Shown: positions 25,768 to 35,211 of the stretch, piece by piece
Numbering within the stretch: position 1 is the first letter of the stretch
How the letters are laid out: each line of letters opens with the position of its first letter
Source: Propionispira raffinosivorans DSM 20765
GTDB taxonomy: Bacteria; Bacillota; Negativicutes; Selenomonadales; Selenomonadaceae
DNA length: 64,000 bases
Assembly: GCF_000381065.1 (NCBI RefSeq)
Contig: NZ_KB905850.1
Coordinates: 45,532 to 109,531 of the forward strand
Direction: 5' to 3'
Translations under genes and position numbers: made by a program
The notes under the pieces: model-generated
Databases searched by the model: none
The model's input: the letters and a program-made list of their open reading frames with translations, nothing else
What the model was told of the DNA's origin: nothing

Positions 25768-26799
25768 TTACGCTAAGGGTTCCAAAGCAATTTTAATGGC
25801 TTCACCGCTTTTTAAGAGTTTGTATGCTTTATCCCATTCATCAATTTTCATTTTATGTGTAATCATCGCTGCCGCTTGAATAGCCCCACTGTTCATAAGA
25901 TCCAATGTTGGTTCCCAATCATGTGTATTTTGGCTTCGACTGCCTGAAACAACAAGTTCCTTTTGGATTATTTTTGAAAAATCAACTACTACTTCATTTT
26001 TAGCAAAAATACCAACTTGAATATATTGCCCTTGTTTCCTTAATAAATCCATGCCCATCTGCATGGATGGTACGGCTCCTGTACAATCGAAACAAATATC
26101 TGCACCATAACCTTCTGTTAATCCATCAATCACCGTTCTCGGACTTTCCGTTTGTATATCTACCGTATAATCAATCCCCAAGGTTTTCGCTTCAGCCAGA
26201 CGTTTTGAATCTTGTGTAAGACCAGTCATCACAACTGTCCCGCCTTTTGCTTTAACAATTTGTGCCACTAACAGCCCAATTGGTCCGGGGCCAAGCACAA
26301 GCACGATATCATTTTGATGGATGGTTGCTTTATCAACACCATGGTATGCACAAGCTGCCGCTTCGGTGATCGATGCATCTAAAAATGTTACATGTTCAGG
26401 CAGACGATGTACACTTTCCTTACGAGCAATTACATAATTCGTAAAAGCTCCGTCTTGCTGCGTACCAATCCCCTTACGAGTTGCACAAAGATTATATTTT
26501 TTTTCTTGGCAATAACGGCAGGTTCCGCAAATTTCAAACGTTGTTTCCGATGTAACACGATCTCCTATTTTGAAATCTTTTACATTGGCACCTAGTTCAA
26601 CAATTTCACCAGCAAATTCATGTCCTAACGTTACGGGGGCAGCTACTTTATAATTGCCCTCAAATGTATGGATATCCGAACCACAAATACCCGCATATTT
26701 CACTTTTATCTTAACCTGATCCGCATTTATTTGCGGTTCTTCACGATCAATCACTTCTAAATGACCTACCCCTAAAGCTGTTTTTACTAATGCTTTCAT
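25768..26799 (-). CDS. zinc-dependent medium-chain dehydrogenase (sorbitol/threonine DH-like)
   Basis: 343 aa. Catalytic zinc ligands are in GICGSDIHTFEGNY (Cys) and TLGHEFAGEIVELG (His, Glu). The structural zinc cluster is CGTCRYCQEKKYNLC. The NAD site is VLVLGPGPIGLLVAQIVKA. It belongs to the polyol/threonine dehydrogenase branch and would oxidise a polyol (or polyol phosphate) to a ketose. It lies 75 bases after the transketolase C-half in the operon, and is the second dehydrogenase there besides the GatD-like one. Substrate not assignable. Confidence 0.9.
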   Translation of the reverse strand: MKALVKTALGVGHLEVIDREEPQINADQVKIKVKYAGICGSDIHTFEGNYKVAAPVTLGHEFAGEIVELGANVKDFKIGDRVTSETTFEICGTCRYCQEKKYNLCATRKGIGTQQDGAFTNYVIARKESVHRLPEHVTFLDASITEAAACAYHGVDKATIHQNDIVLVLGPGPIGLLVAQIVKAKGGTVVMTGLTQDSKRLAEAKTLGIDYTVDIQTESPRTVIDGLTEGYGADICFDCTGAVPSMQMGMDLLRKQGQYIQVGIFAKNEVVVDFSKIIQKELVVSGSRSQNTHDWEPTLDLMNSGAIQAAAMITHKMKIDEWDKAYKLLKSGEAIKIALEPLA

Positions 26800-26873
26800 A
26801 CTGATTCCTCCACTAAGTCAACTTATAAATTTAGCATTTTTGTCACGATTACCGCAAACCATATCCATAATAC

Positions 26874-27797
26874 TCAAGACAAAAATTTTACTGCTTTTAT
26901 GATATCCGTTTCTGTTAATCCATATTTTTCCAAAAGTTCTGTTGGCGAACCAGAACAACCAAACTGATCTTTTACACCAACCATTGCTATTTTAACGGGA
27001 TAATGTTGTGAAACAACTTCACTAACGGCACTACCAAGACCACCGATTACGCTATGTTCCTCAACCGTCACAATTTTCCCGGTAAGTTTTGCTGTTTCAA
27101 TAATTAATGCTTCATCAATGGGTTTAATGGTATGAATATTAATAACCCTGGCTTCAATACCTTCTTGGTGTAATTTTTCCGCAGCTATCAGAGCCTTCGC
27201 AACCATAATTCCTGTTGCGATAATCCCGACAGCTTTGCCTTCACGCAGTACTTCACCTTTACCCCAATTAAACTGGTATCCTGCGTCATGTAAATCTGGT
27301 GTTGCTGCTCTGCCCAGACGAATATACACGGGTCCATAATATTGTACCGCTGCCTTAATTGCTTCTTCTGCTTCTTTTCCATCGGCTGGATTGATCACCG
27401 TCATGTTAGGAATACTGCGCATCAAAGCAATATCTTCAATCGCCTGATGACTTCCGCCATCTTCACCAACTGTTACACCAGCATGGGTTGCGGCAATTTT
27501 CACATTTAATTTCGGATAAGCAATCGAATTACGAACTTGCTCAAAAGCACGACCTGCGGCAAACATGGCAAATGTACTCGCAATTGGTATCTTACCGCAA
27601 GTTGCAAGACCAGCTGCCGTTCCCATCATGTCCTGTTCGGAAATACCCATATCAAAGTAACGCTCTGGCGCAACCTTTTTAAATACAATTGATTTCGTAG
27701 CATTACCTAAATCCGCATCTAATACTACAACTTTCGGATTTTTACTTAACTCTTCCTGCAAGACTTTTGCATAAGCTTCTCTCGTTGCCACTCCCAT
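26874..27797 (-). CDS. transketolase, C-terminal half (pyrimidine and C domains)
   Basis: 307 aa: TREAYAKVLQEELSKNPKVVVLDADLG, FDMGISEQDMMGTAAGLA (catalytic Glu for TPP), FAAGRAFEQVRNSIAYPKLNVKI and the HAGVTVGEDGGSHQ region, then the C-terminal domain IATGIMVAKAL. It is complete as a split subunit and overlaps the stop of the N-half by one base. With the N-half it forms TPP-dependent transketolase, moving two-carbon units between pentose, triose and hexose phosphates. Split transketolases are common in anaerobes and archaea. Confidence 0.94.
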   Translation of the reverse strand: MGVATREAYAKVLQEELSKNPKVVVLDADLGNATKSIVFKKVAPERYFDMGISEQDMMGTAAGLATCGKIPIASTFAMFAAGRAFEQVRNSIAYPKLNVKIAATHAGVTVGEDGGSHQAIEDIALMRSIPNMTVINPADGKEAEEAIKAAVQYYGPVYIRLGRAATPDLHDAGYQFNWGKGEVLREGKAVGIIATGIMVAKALIAAEKLHQEGIEARVINIHTIKPIDEALIIETAKLTGKIVTVEEHSVIGGLGSAVSEVVSQHYPVKIAMVGVKDQFGCSGSPTELLEKYGLTETDIIKAVKFLS

Positions 27798-28618
27798 TAT
27801 TTTTCACCACTTTCTAGTTCTGCAACCGCTTGATCACGTTGCTCCAGGCTAGGCGCTTTGCCATGCCACCCCACTTGATTTTCCATAAACGATACACCTT
27901 TGCCCTTGATTGTTTCAGCAACAATGACCGTCGGTCTGCCTTTTATGGTCTGTGCCATCGCAATCGCCGCTTCAATTTGTTCGAAATCATGTCCATTAAT
28001 TTCAATTACATTCCAGCCAAATGCTCGGAATTTTTCTGGAATTGGATTCACACCCATTATTTCATCGTTTGAACCATCAATCTGCAAACCATTATGGTCA
28101 ATAAATAATGTCAAATGATCAAGTTTATAATGAGCACTGCTCATAGCCGCTTCCCAAATCTGGCCTTCTTGTATTTCTCCATCTCCAGCAATAGCATAAA
28201 CTCGATAATCTTTTCCATCTAATTTTCCTGCCATTGCCATACCATTTGCAACGGACAGCCCCTGTCCCAAAGACCCGGTAGACATATCGACACCAGGTGT
28301 TCCTTTCATGTCAGGATGACCTTGCAGCATCGCGCCACATTTGCGCAATTTAAGCAGTTCTTCTTTTTTAAAAAATCCTCTTTCAGCAAGGACTGAATAA
28401 AGTCCGGGAGCCCCGTGTCCTTTGGATAAAACCAAACGATCGCGATTTTCCCATTTCGGATTTTTTATATCTATATTCATCTTTTCAAAATAAAGTACCG
28501 TTAAAATATCCACCATGGAAAGCGATCCACCAGGATGTCCTGACTTTGCCTCCGCCAGCATCTTAATAATATTGATGCGTACATTCTGAGCGATTTTTTT
28601 CAAGTTCAATGTATCCAT
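27797..28618 (-). CDS. transketolase, N-terminal half (TPP-binding)
   Basis: 273 aa from the ATG at 28618 (ATGGAGG 5 bases before). It carries RINIIKMLAEAKSGHPGGSLSMVDIL, LVLSKGHGAPGLYSVLAERG, and the TPP motif GDGEIQEGQIWEAAMSSAHYKL with the following N in FIDHNGLQ. It overlaps the GatD-like dehydrogenase gene at its 5' side and the C-half gene at its 3' side. A transketolase pair inside a PTS polyol operon implies that the imported sugar alcohol is turned into a ketopentose phosphate such as xylulose-5-P. Confidence 0.94.
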   Translation of the reverse strand: MDTLNLKKIAQNVRINIIKMLAEAKSGHPGGSLSMVDILTVLYFEKMNIDIKNPKWENRDRLVLSKGHGAPGLYSVLAERGFFKKEELLKLRKCGAMLQGHPDMKGTPGVDMSTGSLGQGLSVANGMAMAGKLDGKDYRVYAIAGDGEIQEGQIWEAAMSSAHYKLDHLTLFIDHNGLQIDGSNDEIMGVNPIPEKFRAFGWNVIEINGHDFEQIEAAIAMAQTIKGRPTVIVAETIKGKGVSFMENQVGWHGKAPSLEQRDQAVAELESGEK

Positions 28619-28629
28619 AACAGCCTCCA

Positions 28630-29670
28630 TCACTCTACAACCAATAAAATTTTATTATATTCTTCTTTGCGCTCTTTAATCATCGAAAAAGCAGCCTCTA
28701 CCTCAGACAACGCAAAACGATGTGAAATCAATTTTTCAAGTTCAATCCTGCCATCTTGGATGTATTCAATACTCTTTTTCCACGCGGCCCCCGGGAATGG
28801 TGCAGAATAAGAATTCCAAAACCCTTTCAGCGTCAATTCATGGCGAAATATACTTTCAAACGATTTTTCTTTCAATAAAATATCACTGCGGGCAATACCC
28901 AGATAGCCGACTTTACCACGTTTTTTAGTCACCACAAGACACTGTTCCTGTGTGATTTTTGATCCAGCAGTTTCCATGGAAATGTCAACGCCCATTCCGC
29001 CTGTTAATTCTAAAATTTCTTTTTCAACATCTGTTTTTAAACCATTGATGCAATAATCCGCCCCCAAAGCTTTGGCTTCAGCAAGTTTTCGTTCCGAAAT
29101 ATCAACTGCAATAACACGACGCACGCCATAAATCTTACACCACTGTAAAACAAGTTGACCAATTGTTCCCATACCTAAAATTGCCACTGTATCACCCATT
29201 TTAGGAGCAATTCCCAAAACGCCATAGGCTGCTACTGCACAGGGTTCAATCAAAGCCGCTTTTTGCAGTTCAATGGAACCAGTACGCAAAACATTCGCTG
29301 CCGGAACCTTGACATATTGGGCATATCCCCCGGGGACATCAGCGCCAAGCATCGTGATATCATCACAAACAGAATAAAATCCTGATTTGCAATTAATACA
29401 TTCTCCACATGGAATCAACGGCTGAGCAACCACGGCTTCGTCTAACGCAAACTCTTTAACATTTGCACCGGTTTCAACAATTGTGCCAGCAAATTCATGT
29501 CCCGGTACACCCGGAACCGGATATTTCCAGTTTTGTAAAATACGCGGACTATCTGAACCACAAATCCCACAAGCACTTACTTTGATAATAACATCATCTA
29601 TTCCACACTCTGGATCCTTGATGTCATCGTAACGGATATCACCCGTTCCATAAATTACTGCTGCTTTCAT
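28630..29670 (-). CDS. gatD: GatD-like polyol-phosphate dehydrogenase (zinc-dependent)
   Basis: 346 aa from the ATG at 29670 (AGGAAG upstream). Zinc ligands are in GICGSDSPRI and PGHEFAGTIVETG, the structural cluster in CGECINCKSGFYSVC, and the NAD site in VAILGMGTIGQLVLQW. SGFYSVC, GSDSPRI and FWNSYSAPFPGAAW closely resemble galactitol-1-phosphate 5-dehydrogenase. It should oxidise the polyol phosphate delivered by the adjacent PTS. The rest of the operon lacks tagatose-6-P kinase and tagatose-bisphosphate aldolase, so D-arabitol-, xylitol- or ribitol-phosphate is as likely a substrate as galactitol-1-phosphate. Confidence 0.85.
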   Translation of the reverse strand: MKAAVIYGTGDIRYDDIKDPECGIDDVIIKVSACGICGSDSPRILQNWKYPVPGVPGHEFAGTIVETGANVKEFALDEAVVAQPLIPCGECINCKSGFYSVCDDITMLGADVPGGYAQYVKVPAANVLRTGSIELQKAALIEPCAVAAYGVLGIAPKMGDTVAILGMGTIGQLVLQWCKIYGVRRVIAVDISERKLAEAKALGADYCINGLKTDVEKEILELTGGMGVDISMETAGSKITQEQCLVVTKKRGKVGYLGIARSDILLKEKSFESIFRHELTLKGFWNSYSAPFPGAAWKKSIEYIQDGRIELEKLISHRFALSEVEAAFSMIKERKEEYNKILLVVE

Positions 29671-29708
29671 CTTCAGCACTTCCTATCCTTTATTTATACC
29701 AAGAGGTT

Positions 29709-29763
29709 AAAGAGTACTTTCCAGCTGCATAACTGCCAATTTGATAGCTTTAAAGTACTCTTT
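29709..29763. other. intercistronic hairpin between gatC and gatD
   Basis: Perfect 12-bp arms AAAGAGTACTTT / AAAGTACTCTTT around a 31-base loop that itself has AGCT ends. No U-run follows. It could slow transcription or stabilise the upstream (PTS) message, adjusting PTS to enzyme ratio. Confidence 0.4.
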
Positions 29764-29829
29764 GGCCTGCTCAAAATACCGAAACTTATATTCGTTCCAC
29801 GCTAAACATCCTTCTACTTGATTTTTAGC

Positions 29830-31092
29830 TTAAATCAACTGGAATATTTTAATTACGATCCAGTTTAAGAAGTTACCACCCATATCTAAACTTGAAATCA
29901 TTGCTGTTCCCTCTGGCATATTAAAGTGTGCCAAAAGTGCTGCTTGCGTATGGAACGACGCAATGTTCGTTGCCATTAACAATGCCAATCCCATAACGAT
30001 CGTGCCTGCGATAACGGAATGAACGATATTGCCTCGTGCTGCACCAACGATAAACGCAACATAAAAACAGATTGTAGCCAAATCACCAAACGGAAGTACT
30101 TGGTTCCCTGGTAAAAGAACTGCTAAAAACAATGTAATAGGAACCAATACCAGTGCCGTCGCTATTACAGCGGGATGACCTACTGCCACAGCTGCATCTA
30201 AACCAATTGTAAGATTCCTGTCTTTACCAAAATTCTTGCTTTGTAAAAATTCTCTAACAGATTCTGAAACAGGTATTAACCCTTCCATTAATATTTTGAC
30301 CATACGCGGCATTAAGAACATAACACCCGCCATGGAAACACCAATTTGTAAGATTTTATCCAATCCATAACCAGCCAGAATTCCCAGCAGCATACCAAGA
30401 ATAAGTCCCATCATCAACGGTTCACCAAAAATACCAAATCGTTTCTGAATCGTATCCGGATCGGCTTTCAAATTTTTAATTCCAGGAATTTTTTGTACGA
30501 GTTTAACGATAGGTATACCGATGAGGCCACAAGCAGCCGTTGAACCAGTTGGTAAAGATACACCATCCAGTCCAAAAAACTTCTGAACCATTGGTGCTGT
30601 TTTATCAGCAATTTTTAAAACAGCAATTTCATATAAAATACCTGCTACAATCGCCAGTAGCCAATTACCGCTTGTCAACACGTAAACCGTTGCTGAGGCT
30701 GAAGCAAAATGCCAATAATTCCATATATCAATATCGACTACATCAGTACATTTTGTTATTAGCAAAACAATATTGACGGCCATACAAATTGGAATCATAA
30801 TGGCAGCCACTGGCGAAGCCCAGGTTATTGCTGCTGCTGCCGGCCAACCAACATCTATAATATTCAACACTAACCCAAATCTTGTAACCATTTGTTGTGC
30901 CGCACCGCCCAAATTCGTTACAAGTAAATTAATTACCAGATTAATACCAACAAAACCAACACCAATTGTTATCCCAGATCGAAATGCTCTTTTGAAACCT
31001 TGTCCAAATGCCATACCGATCAAGGTAATTACGATTGGTAACATAACAGTAGGCCCTAAGTTCAAAATAAATTGTACGGACTCTAATAACAT
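29830..31092 (-). CDS. gatC: PTS galactitol-type transporter subunit IIC
   Basis: 420 aa integral membrane protein with about ten hydrophobic segments. LGPTVMLPIVITLIGMAFGQGFKRAFRSGITIGVGFVGI at the N-terminus, NIIDVGWPAAAAITWAS and NIWNYWHF-like residues, and FGEPLMMGLILGMLLGI match the GatC (SgcC) family. It forms the sugar channel of a galactitol-family PTS, which carries galactitol or pentitols. It is preceded by the IIB and IIA genes. AGGAGG precedes the ATG. Confidence 0.93.
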   Translation of the reverse strand: MLLESVQFILNLGPTVMLPIVITLIGMAFGQGFKRAFRSGITIGVGFVGINLVINLLVTNLGGAAQQMVTRFGLVLNIIDVGWPAAAAITWASPVAAIMIPICMAVNIVLLITKCTDVVDIDIWNYWHFASASATVYVLTSGNWLLAIVAGILYEIAVLKIADKTAPMVQKFFGLDGVSLPTGSTAACGLIGIPIVKLVQKIPGIKNLKADPDTIQKRFGIFGEPLMMGLILGMLLGILAGYGLDKILQIGVSMAGVMFLMPRMVKILMEGLIPVSESVREFLQSKNFGKDRNLTIGLDAAVAVGHPAVIATALVLVPITLFLAVLLPGNQVLPFGDLATICFYVAFIVGAARGNIVHSVIAGTIVMGLALLMATNIASFHTQAALLAHFNMPEGTAMISSLDMGGNFLNWIVIKIFQLI

Positions 31093-31161
31093 ATTATTTC
31101 CTCCTACTATACTTAAATTAGACCTTTAAAAATGATGCATTTTACATAAATATCCCTGTTT

Positions 31162-31449
31162 TTATTTTAATGCGTCAAGAATTTCCTGATCAATTTTACC
31201 GGGATTGATATTTGTTAAATAGTTTACAGCCTTCACTACAGGAATTTTATAGGCTCTTGATAAGATGGTAGTTGTCACTAAAAGATCCGCTTGATCTTCA
31301 TAGCTTCCTACTTCCGTGATTTTACACTGAATAACTTTTGCATTAACATGATTGGCAGCCAATAAAGTTTCCACTTTTTGTCCTACAACAGTTGAAGTAG
31401 CAATCCCTGTGCCACAAGCAACTAAGACGATTTTTTGTCTATCCACCAT
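31162..31449 (-). CDS. gatB: PTS galactitol-type subunit IIB
   Basis: 95 aa from the ATG at 31449 (AAGGAGG 5 bases upstream). The phospho-Cys is in IVLVACGTGIATSTVVGQKV near residue 13, the standard P-loop of lactose/galactitol-type IIB. It takes phosphate from IIA and gives it to the incoming polyol. Cytoplasmic, bound to GatC. It is the middle gene of the gatABC block. Confidence 0.93.
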   Translation of the reverse strand: MVDRQKIVLVACGTGIATSTVVGQKVETLLAANHVNAKVIQCKITEVGSYEDQADLLVTTTILSRAYKIPVVKAVNYLTNINPGKIDQEILDALK

Positions 31450-31504
31450 AATCACCTCCTTCCATTCATAAAATTATATAAACAGTTTTTCTATATAAAA
31501 CTGC

Positions 31505-31975
31505 TTATTTCTCTTCAATACCTAATTTGTCTAACATAAATGATTTAATATTTCTCTTGTTTGTTTCCTCAGCCAAATAAGCCAGGGCAGTCTGGTCTTG
31601 TAAAATTGCCATGAGTTTCTGCAATACCCCAAGCTGAGCGTGCTGTTCTTTCATCGCCATCATAAAGGCCAGCTTTACTGAAATCGTTTCTGTTTCTTCC
31701 CCCATAATGACAAAGTCCACCGCTTGTTCAAACCTTGCCATACAGATTGTCGGCTCATTTACATGAATAATATCGGTATGAGGAATTGCGACTCCATAGC
31801 TGGCTGTCGGCAATCCTGTAGCAAATACCTGTTCTCGGGCAATTACAGCACTTTTATAGCTGTCTTTCACATAACCACACTCAAAAAGCTTATCCGCCAT
31901 TTGGGATAAAATTTCTTCTTTTTCTTTTCCCTTGAGCCCCAATATGATTAAATCTTCATCTATTTTAATTTGCAT
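31505..31975 (-). CDS. gatA: PTS galactitol/fructose-type subunit IIA
   Basis: 156 aa. The phospho-His is in GLPTASYGVAIPHTD near residue 66, as in GatA/FruA-type IIA. It receives phosphate from HPr (encoded at 4.5 kb) and passes it to GatB. Its start lies inside the last codons of the regulator gene (11-base overlap), so regulator and transporter are one transcript and probably translationally coupled. Confidence 0.93.
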   Translation of the reverse strand: MQIKIDEDLIILGLKGKEKEEILSQMADKLFECGYVKDSYKSAVIAREQVFATGLPTASYGVAIPHTDIIHVNEPTICMARFEQAVDFVIMGEETETISVKLAFMMAMKEQHAQLGVLQKLMAILQDQTALAYLAEETNKRNIKSFMLDKLGIEEK

Positions 31976-34907
31976 TATAAATCAATGCCTCCCTTAATTC
32001 TGCTTCTGTATCTGCTTCTTCAATTTTTCGAATAACTTCATTATTTTGGAAACGTTGATATAAATACCGCACACCATCTTTACCATTAATGTCGAGTCCC
32101 AATAGACATATAATCTTCGTTGATTTTTTATCAGCCCAAGTAATACCGGTATTAGACTTAGCAAGTATGATGATCGATTCATTAACATAAGAACTATCTG
32201 CGTGCGGTAATGCAACCTTCTCATTAATTAAATAAGACCCCATTTTTTCTCTAGCAAAAACGGCCTCTGTATAGCCTTGTTTTACATACTTTTCTTCCAT
32301 TAATATCGTACACATTTTTTTCAAGATCTCTGTTTTTGTATAATGTACGTTGTCTAACATAAGAATTTTCATTTTCTTTACCACATCTGGTACCGTAACC
32401 TGCTTTTGTTCAATAAGTACGACTGGATTCATTGCTTCATTTAGGAGATACTCTACACTGCTGTTACCATCAGGCTGCGATAAAAGTTCACTCATCGAAA
32501 TATAAGGTATCCCTTGTATATGCGGATCAACACTGCCAACCATCGCTATGACATCATATTGCATCAGAATTTGCTGAATTTGTTTATAAATATCATGACG
32601 ACCAATCATTCCCACATTTAAAAAGGCAATATTCTGTAATCTGTCACCAAACATTTTTTTCATCTGTTCCTGACAGTAGAGTGCAACACCTTCACCCGTA
32701 AAGCAAATTGTGATAATGGCTTTTTGCCGCAAAACATTTTGTGGTTGTGCTCTCATTTTAGGAAAAATATAGTTTAATTTTTCAATATCAGAAATCAACT
32801 CTGTTAAATGCGTTCCTGGTAAAATACTGCGCCGCAAGGCTTCAATTACCATCATCGTATCCACACGGCCAATCGTTTCAACGTTTATTTTTGTCCTCGT
32901 CTGAATAATTTCACCAAAAGTTAGCAGCGACCCAAGGTCTACCATTATTAATACACCTTTGCCTTCATCCGCACTTACTATAACCGTCATTAATCGTTCT
33001 AGGGCATCATGCGGACTTTCTTCAAAACTCATATTGAATGATTTTCCATGTGTTACATTGAGCAGTTTATGGGCAATTTCCAACATATTACTGCCCACAT
33101 TACCATGTGTTGCCACTACAACACCGACATTGCCTTCATCTTCTCTCTCATTACCATGTAAATATAAAGCAATATAGCTAATTTCATCATCCGGCAAATC
33201 TATTTGGTATTTCTCGCGAATCACATTCACCATTTTTGCTGCAACCGCATATTCTACATGAAATTTCTTTTTAATATCCTCTAAATTAGGATTGATAATT
33301 TTCGTACCCTGACTGAGCCTGGTAAAGGTAGCATTCAAGTGAATGGCTAAACAATACACCAGCGATTCATCCAATTTACCAAGCTCGTTTTCTGCCACTC
33401 GTAAAATATCTTGTGCCAGATATATCACTTCATTCCCAACGACTTTAGAAACCTCCGCAAGTGTAAGCGGTGTCAAACGATGCTTAATATGCGCAATGAC
33501 ATTTTGCAGTTTTTGTTCAATCTCATCACCTATTAACTGCTTGATTTGCTGCACATCCATCCCTTGACTAACATATGTGGTATGTCGTTGTTCAATATAT
33601 CCATAAAACGCTTTTGGAAAACTATAAACATCATCTTCCATAGAACTTGGTTCCTGGCACAGCTTTGGCTCAAAATGAAAATCTTTCCAGACCAGTGCAT
33701 CCAGTTCTTGACGATTGCTCTGAATTCTAAGCAAACCTTTTTTTACATACAGACTTAAATTTGGCAAATCAACTTTAACAATTCTTTCTTTTTTGGTCAC
33801 ATATGACAGAAAGCTCTTAGCACAAGTCACTTGAATATCACTCTTAAGCTGGCCGATATTCCCCTTACACTCATAGAGAAGATACGCTTTAATGACATCA
33901 AGTGCCACCTGCATCGGTGCATTCATCCGTGCCGATTCATACCCAAAAAATCTTTGAATCAGCTGCAGTCGTTCTACTAAAGGACGATCCACTAAGGATG
34001 GTATGTTAATTAACATTGGTATCCGCCGCTTAAACGTTATGAGTAAACTCGTTTCAATATTTTCTGTGGTTGCAGCAATCAGCTGCACGTTTGCCTGCCT
34101 TACAGCATCGGCCTCCCCTAATCTGCGAAAATGGCCTTTATCAATCAGTTGAAACAACATTTCCTGGCCTTCCGAGGATAATCTATGTACCTCATCAAGA
34201 AATAAAATTCCACCATCTGTTTGTTCTATTAAGCCTCGACGTTCTGTTGCTGCACCCGTGTAAGCTCCTTTGACACAGCCAAATAATTGCGTAATTAAAA
34301 GTTGTGAATTTTCGGCATAATCTGCACAATTAAATATCGTGAACGGTGCGGTTTGAGGCAGACATTCTGCCTCAATGGAAAATCGGTACATCGCTTCGGC
34401 AAGTTCACTCTTACCGACACCAGTCTCACCAACAATCAAACAATGCAATCCATGTGGTGGATATAGCATCGTCGCCTTCGCCTGCTGAATTTGGGTATGA
34501 AGGCTCCCGCCCGTACCGACTAAATTTTCGAATGCATGATATGATTTTTCCACGATTTCCAAAGAAGAGCTTTCTTTTGGTAATCCACCGATGAGATCTG
34601 CATGAATGCTCTGTAATTTGATATTTTTCATATATTTATGCAATAAATAACTTGATATGGAATATCCTTGTTTTTGCAGCATGTTTTGTATTTCTAAATT
34701 AGAAATATCCTTATTATCTGAAAGCATATTTCTAATTTCCTTGCAGATGTACTCTTGTTTTCTTTCTCTTGAATCCAAAATTTTCAATTCTTTGCGAAGT
34801 AATGTTACATACTCTCGACTCACTAACAGCTGTTTACAAAGTTCTGTATCCGTATACGGCTCATTATGATTTTCTTCTGCAATAAGATTTTGGATGTTCT
34901 CTCTCAT
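31965..34907 (-). CDS. LevR-type sigma-54 activator with PRD and PTS domains
   Basis: 980 aa. The N-terminus (1-100) holds two helix-turn-helix-like stretches. The AAA+ sigma-54 domain (about 105-370) has GETGVGKS, the contact loop GAYTGA (Tyr replaces the usual Phe) and GGILFLDEVHRL. A PRD follows (YCLAIHLNATF... ISYIALYLHG), then a IIA-Man-like domain (VVATHGNVGSNML), a IIB-Gat-like segment (IITICFTGEGVALYC) and a fructose-type IIA (KVALPHADSSYV). HPr, enzyme I and the cognate IIB would phosphorylate these and set activity. Start: ATG at 34907 (or 34910) after AGGAGG. An earlier in-frame start at 34949 is excluded because it lies upstream of the start site of the sigma-54 promoter. It drives, and is the first gene of, the PTS operon. 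Confidence 0.93.
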   Translation of the reverse strand: MRENIQNLIAEENHNEPYTDTELCKQLLVSREYVTLLRKELKILDSRERKQEYICKEIRNMLSDNKDISNLEIQNMLQKQGYSISSYLLHKYMKNIKLQSIHADLIGGLPKESSSLEIVEKSYHAFENLVGTGGSLHTQIQQAKATMLYPPHGLHCLIVGETGVGKSELAEAMYRFSIEAECLPQTAPFTIFNCADYAENSQLLITQLFGCVKGAYTGAATERRGLIEQTDGGILFLDEVHRLSSEGQEMLFQLIDKGHFRRLGEADAVRQANVQLIAATTENIETSLLITFKRRIPMLINIPSLVDRPLVERLQLIQRFFGYESARMNAPMQVALDVIKAYLLYECKGNIGQLKSDIQVTCAKSFLSYVTKKERIVKVDLPNLSLYVKKGLLRIQSNRQELDALVWKDFHFEPKLCQEPSSMEDDVYSFPKAFYGYIEQRHTTYVSQGMDVQQIKQLIGDEIEQKLQNVIAHIKHRLTPLTLAEVSKVVGNEVIYLAQDILRVAENELGKLDESLVYCLAIHLNATFTRLSQGTKIINPNLEDIKKKFHVEYAVAAKMVNVIREKYQIDLPDDEISYIALYLHGNEREDEGNVGVVVATHGNVGSNMLEIAHKLLNVTHGKSFNMSFEESPHDALERLMTVIVSADEGKGVLIMVDLGSLLTFGEIIQTRTKINVETIGRVDTMMVIEALRRSILPGTHLTELISDIEKLNYIFPKMRAQPQNVLRQKAIITICFTGEGVALYCQEQMKKMFGDRLQNIAFLNVGMIGRHDIYKQIQQILMQYDVIAMVGSVDPHIQGIPYISMSELLSQPDGNSSVEYLLNEAMNPVVLIEQKQVTVPDVVKKMKILMLDNVHYTKTEILKKMCTILMEEKYVKQGYTEAVFAREKMGSYLINEKVALPHADSSYVNESIIILAKSNTGITWADKKSTKIICLLGLDINGKDGVRYLYQRFQNNEVIRKIEEADTEAELREALIYNAN

Positions 34908-34931
34908 CATTCGCCCTCCTGCCTTTATATA

Positions 34932-34948
34932 TTGCAAGCCTCGTGCCA
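34932..34948 (-). promoter_or_regulatory. sigma-54 (-24/-12) promoter of the polyol PTS operon
   Basis: Minus strand TGGCACGAGGCTTGCAA preceded by T: a complete match to the sigma-54 consensus with the GG-10 bp-GC spacing. The start site is expected near 34922, only about 15 nt before the regulator ATG. The regulator gene therefore activates its own operon. Confidence 0.85.
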
Positions 34949-35004
34949 AAGAAATGTAAGTTCTCCCGAAACCGCATTATTCAATGTTTTCTGAATATTA
35001 CCAT

Positions 35005-35095
35005 TTACATATTTTTATGTTCGTATTTACATATGTATATCTAGCGATGCATTTTTCAAACTAATATCACATCCTTCTATTCTCAGCTTACATAT
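35005..35095. promoter_or_regulatory. three TTACATAT repeats, candidate enhancer sites
   Basis: TTACATAT at 35005-35012, 35027-35034 and 35088-35095. The first and third extend to TTACATATTTTTA, the second is inside the palindrome TACATATGTA. They lie about 57-147 bp upstream of the -24 element, the usual zone for sigma-54 activator binding. The binding protein is presumably the LevR-type regulator (inferred). Confidence 0.45.
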
Positions 35096-35107
35096 TTTTA
35101 GTTTTTT

Positions 35108-35142
35108 AACAACATATATAAAATACTTTTACAAATGTTGTT
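35108..35142. promoter_or_regulatory. inverted repeat upstream of the polyol operon
   Basis: AACAACAT (35108-35115) and ATGTTGTT (35135-35142) are exact inverted 8-base arms separated by 19 bases. They could be a site for the ROK regulator encoded next door or for carbon control. Nothing further supports this. Confidence 0.3.
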
Positions 35143-35211
35143 CATGATAAATCATAGCAAGAGAAAATTGACTCGTCAATCTCAATAATTTCCTTTTACG
35201 CAATAAAAAAG

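Noticed and set aside
35005..35142. TTACATAT repeats as a CRISPR or tandem array
   Set aside because: Only three copies, 8-13 bases, irregular spacing and no unique spacers.
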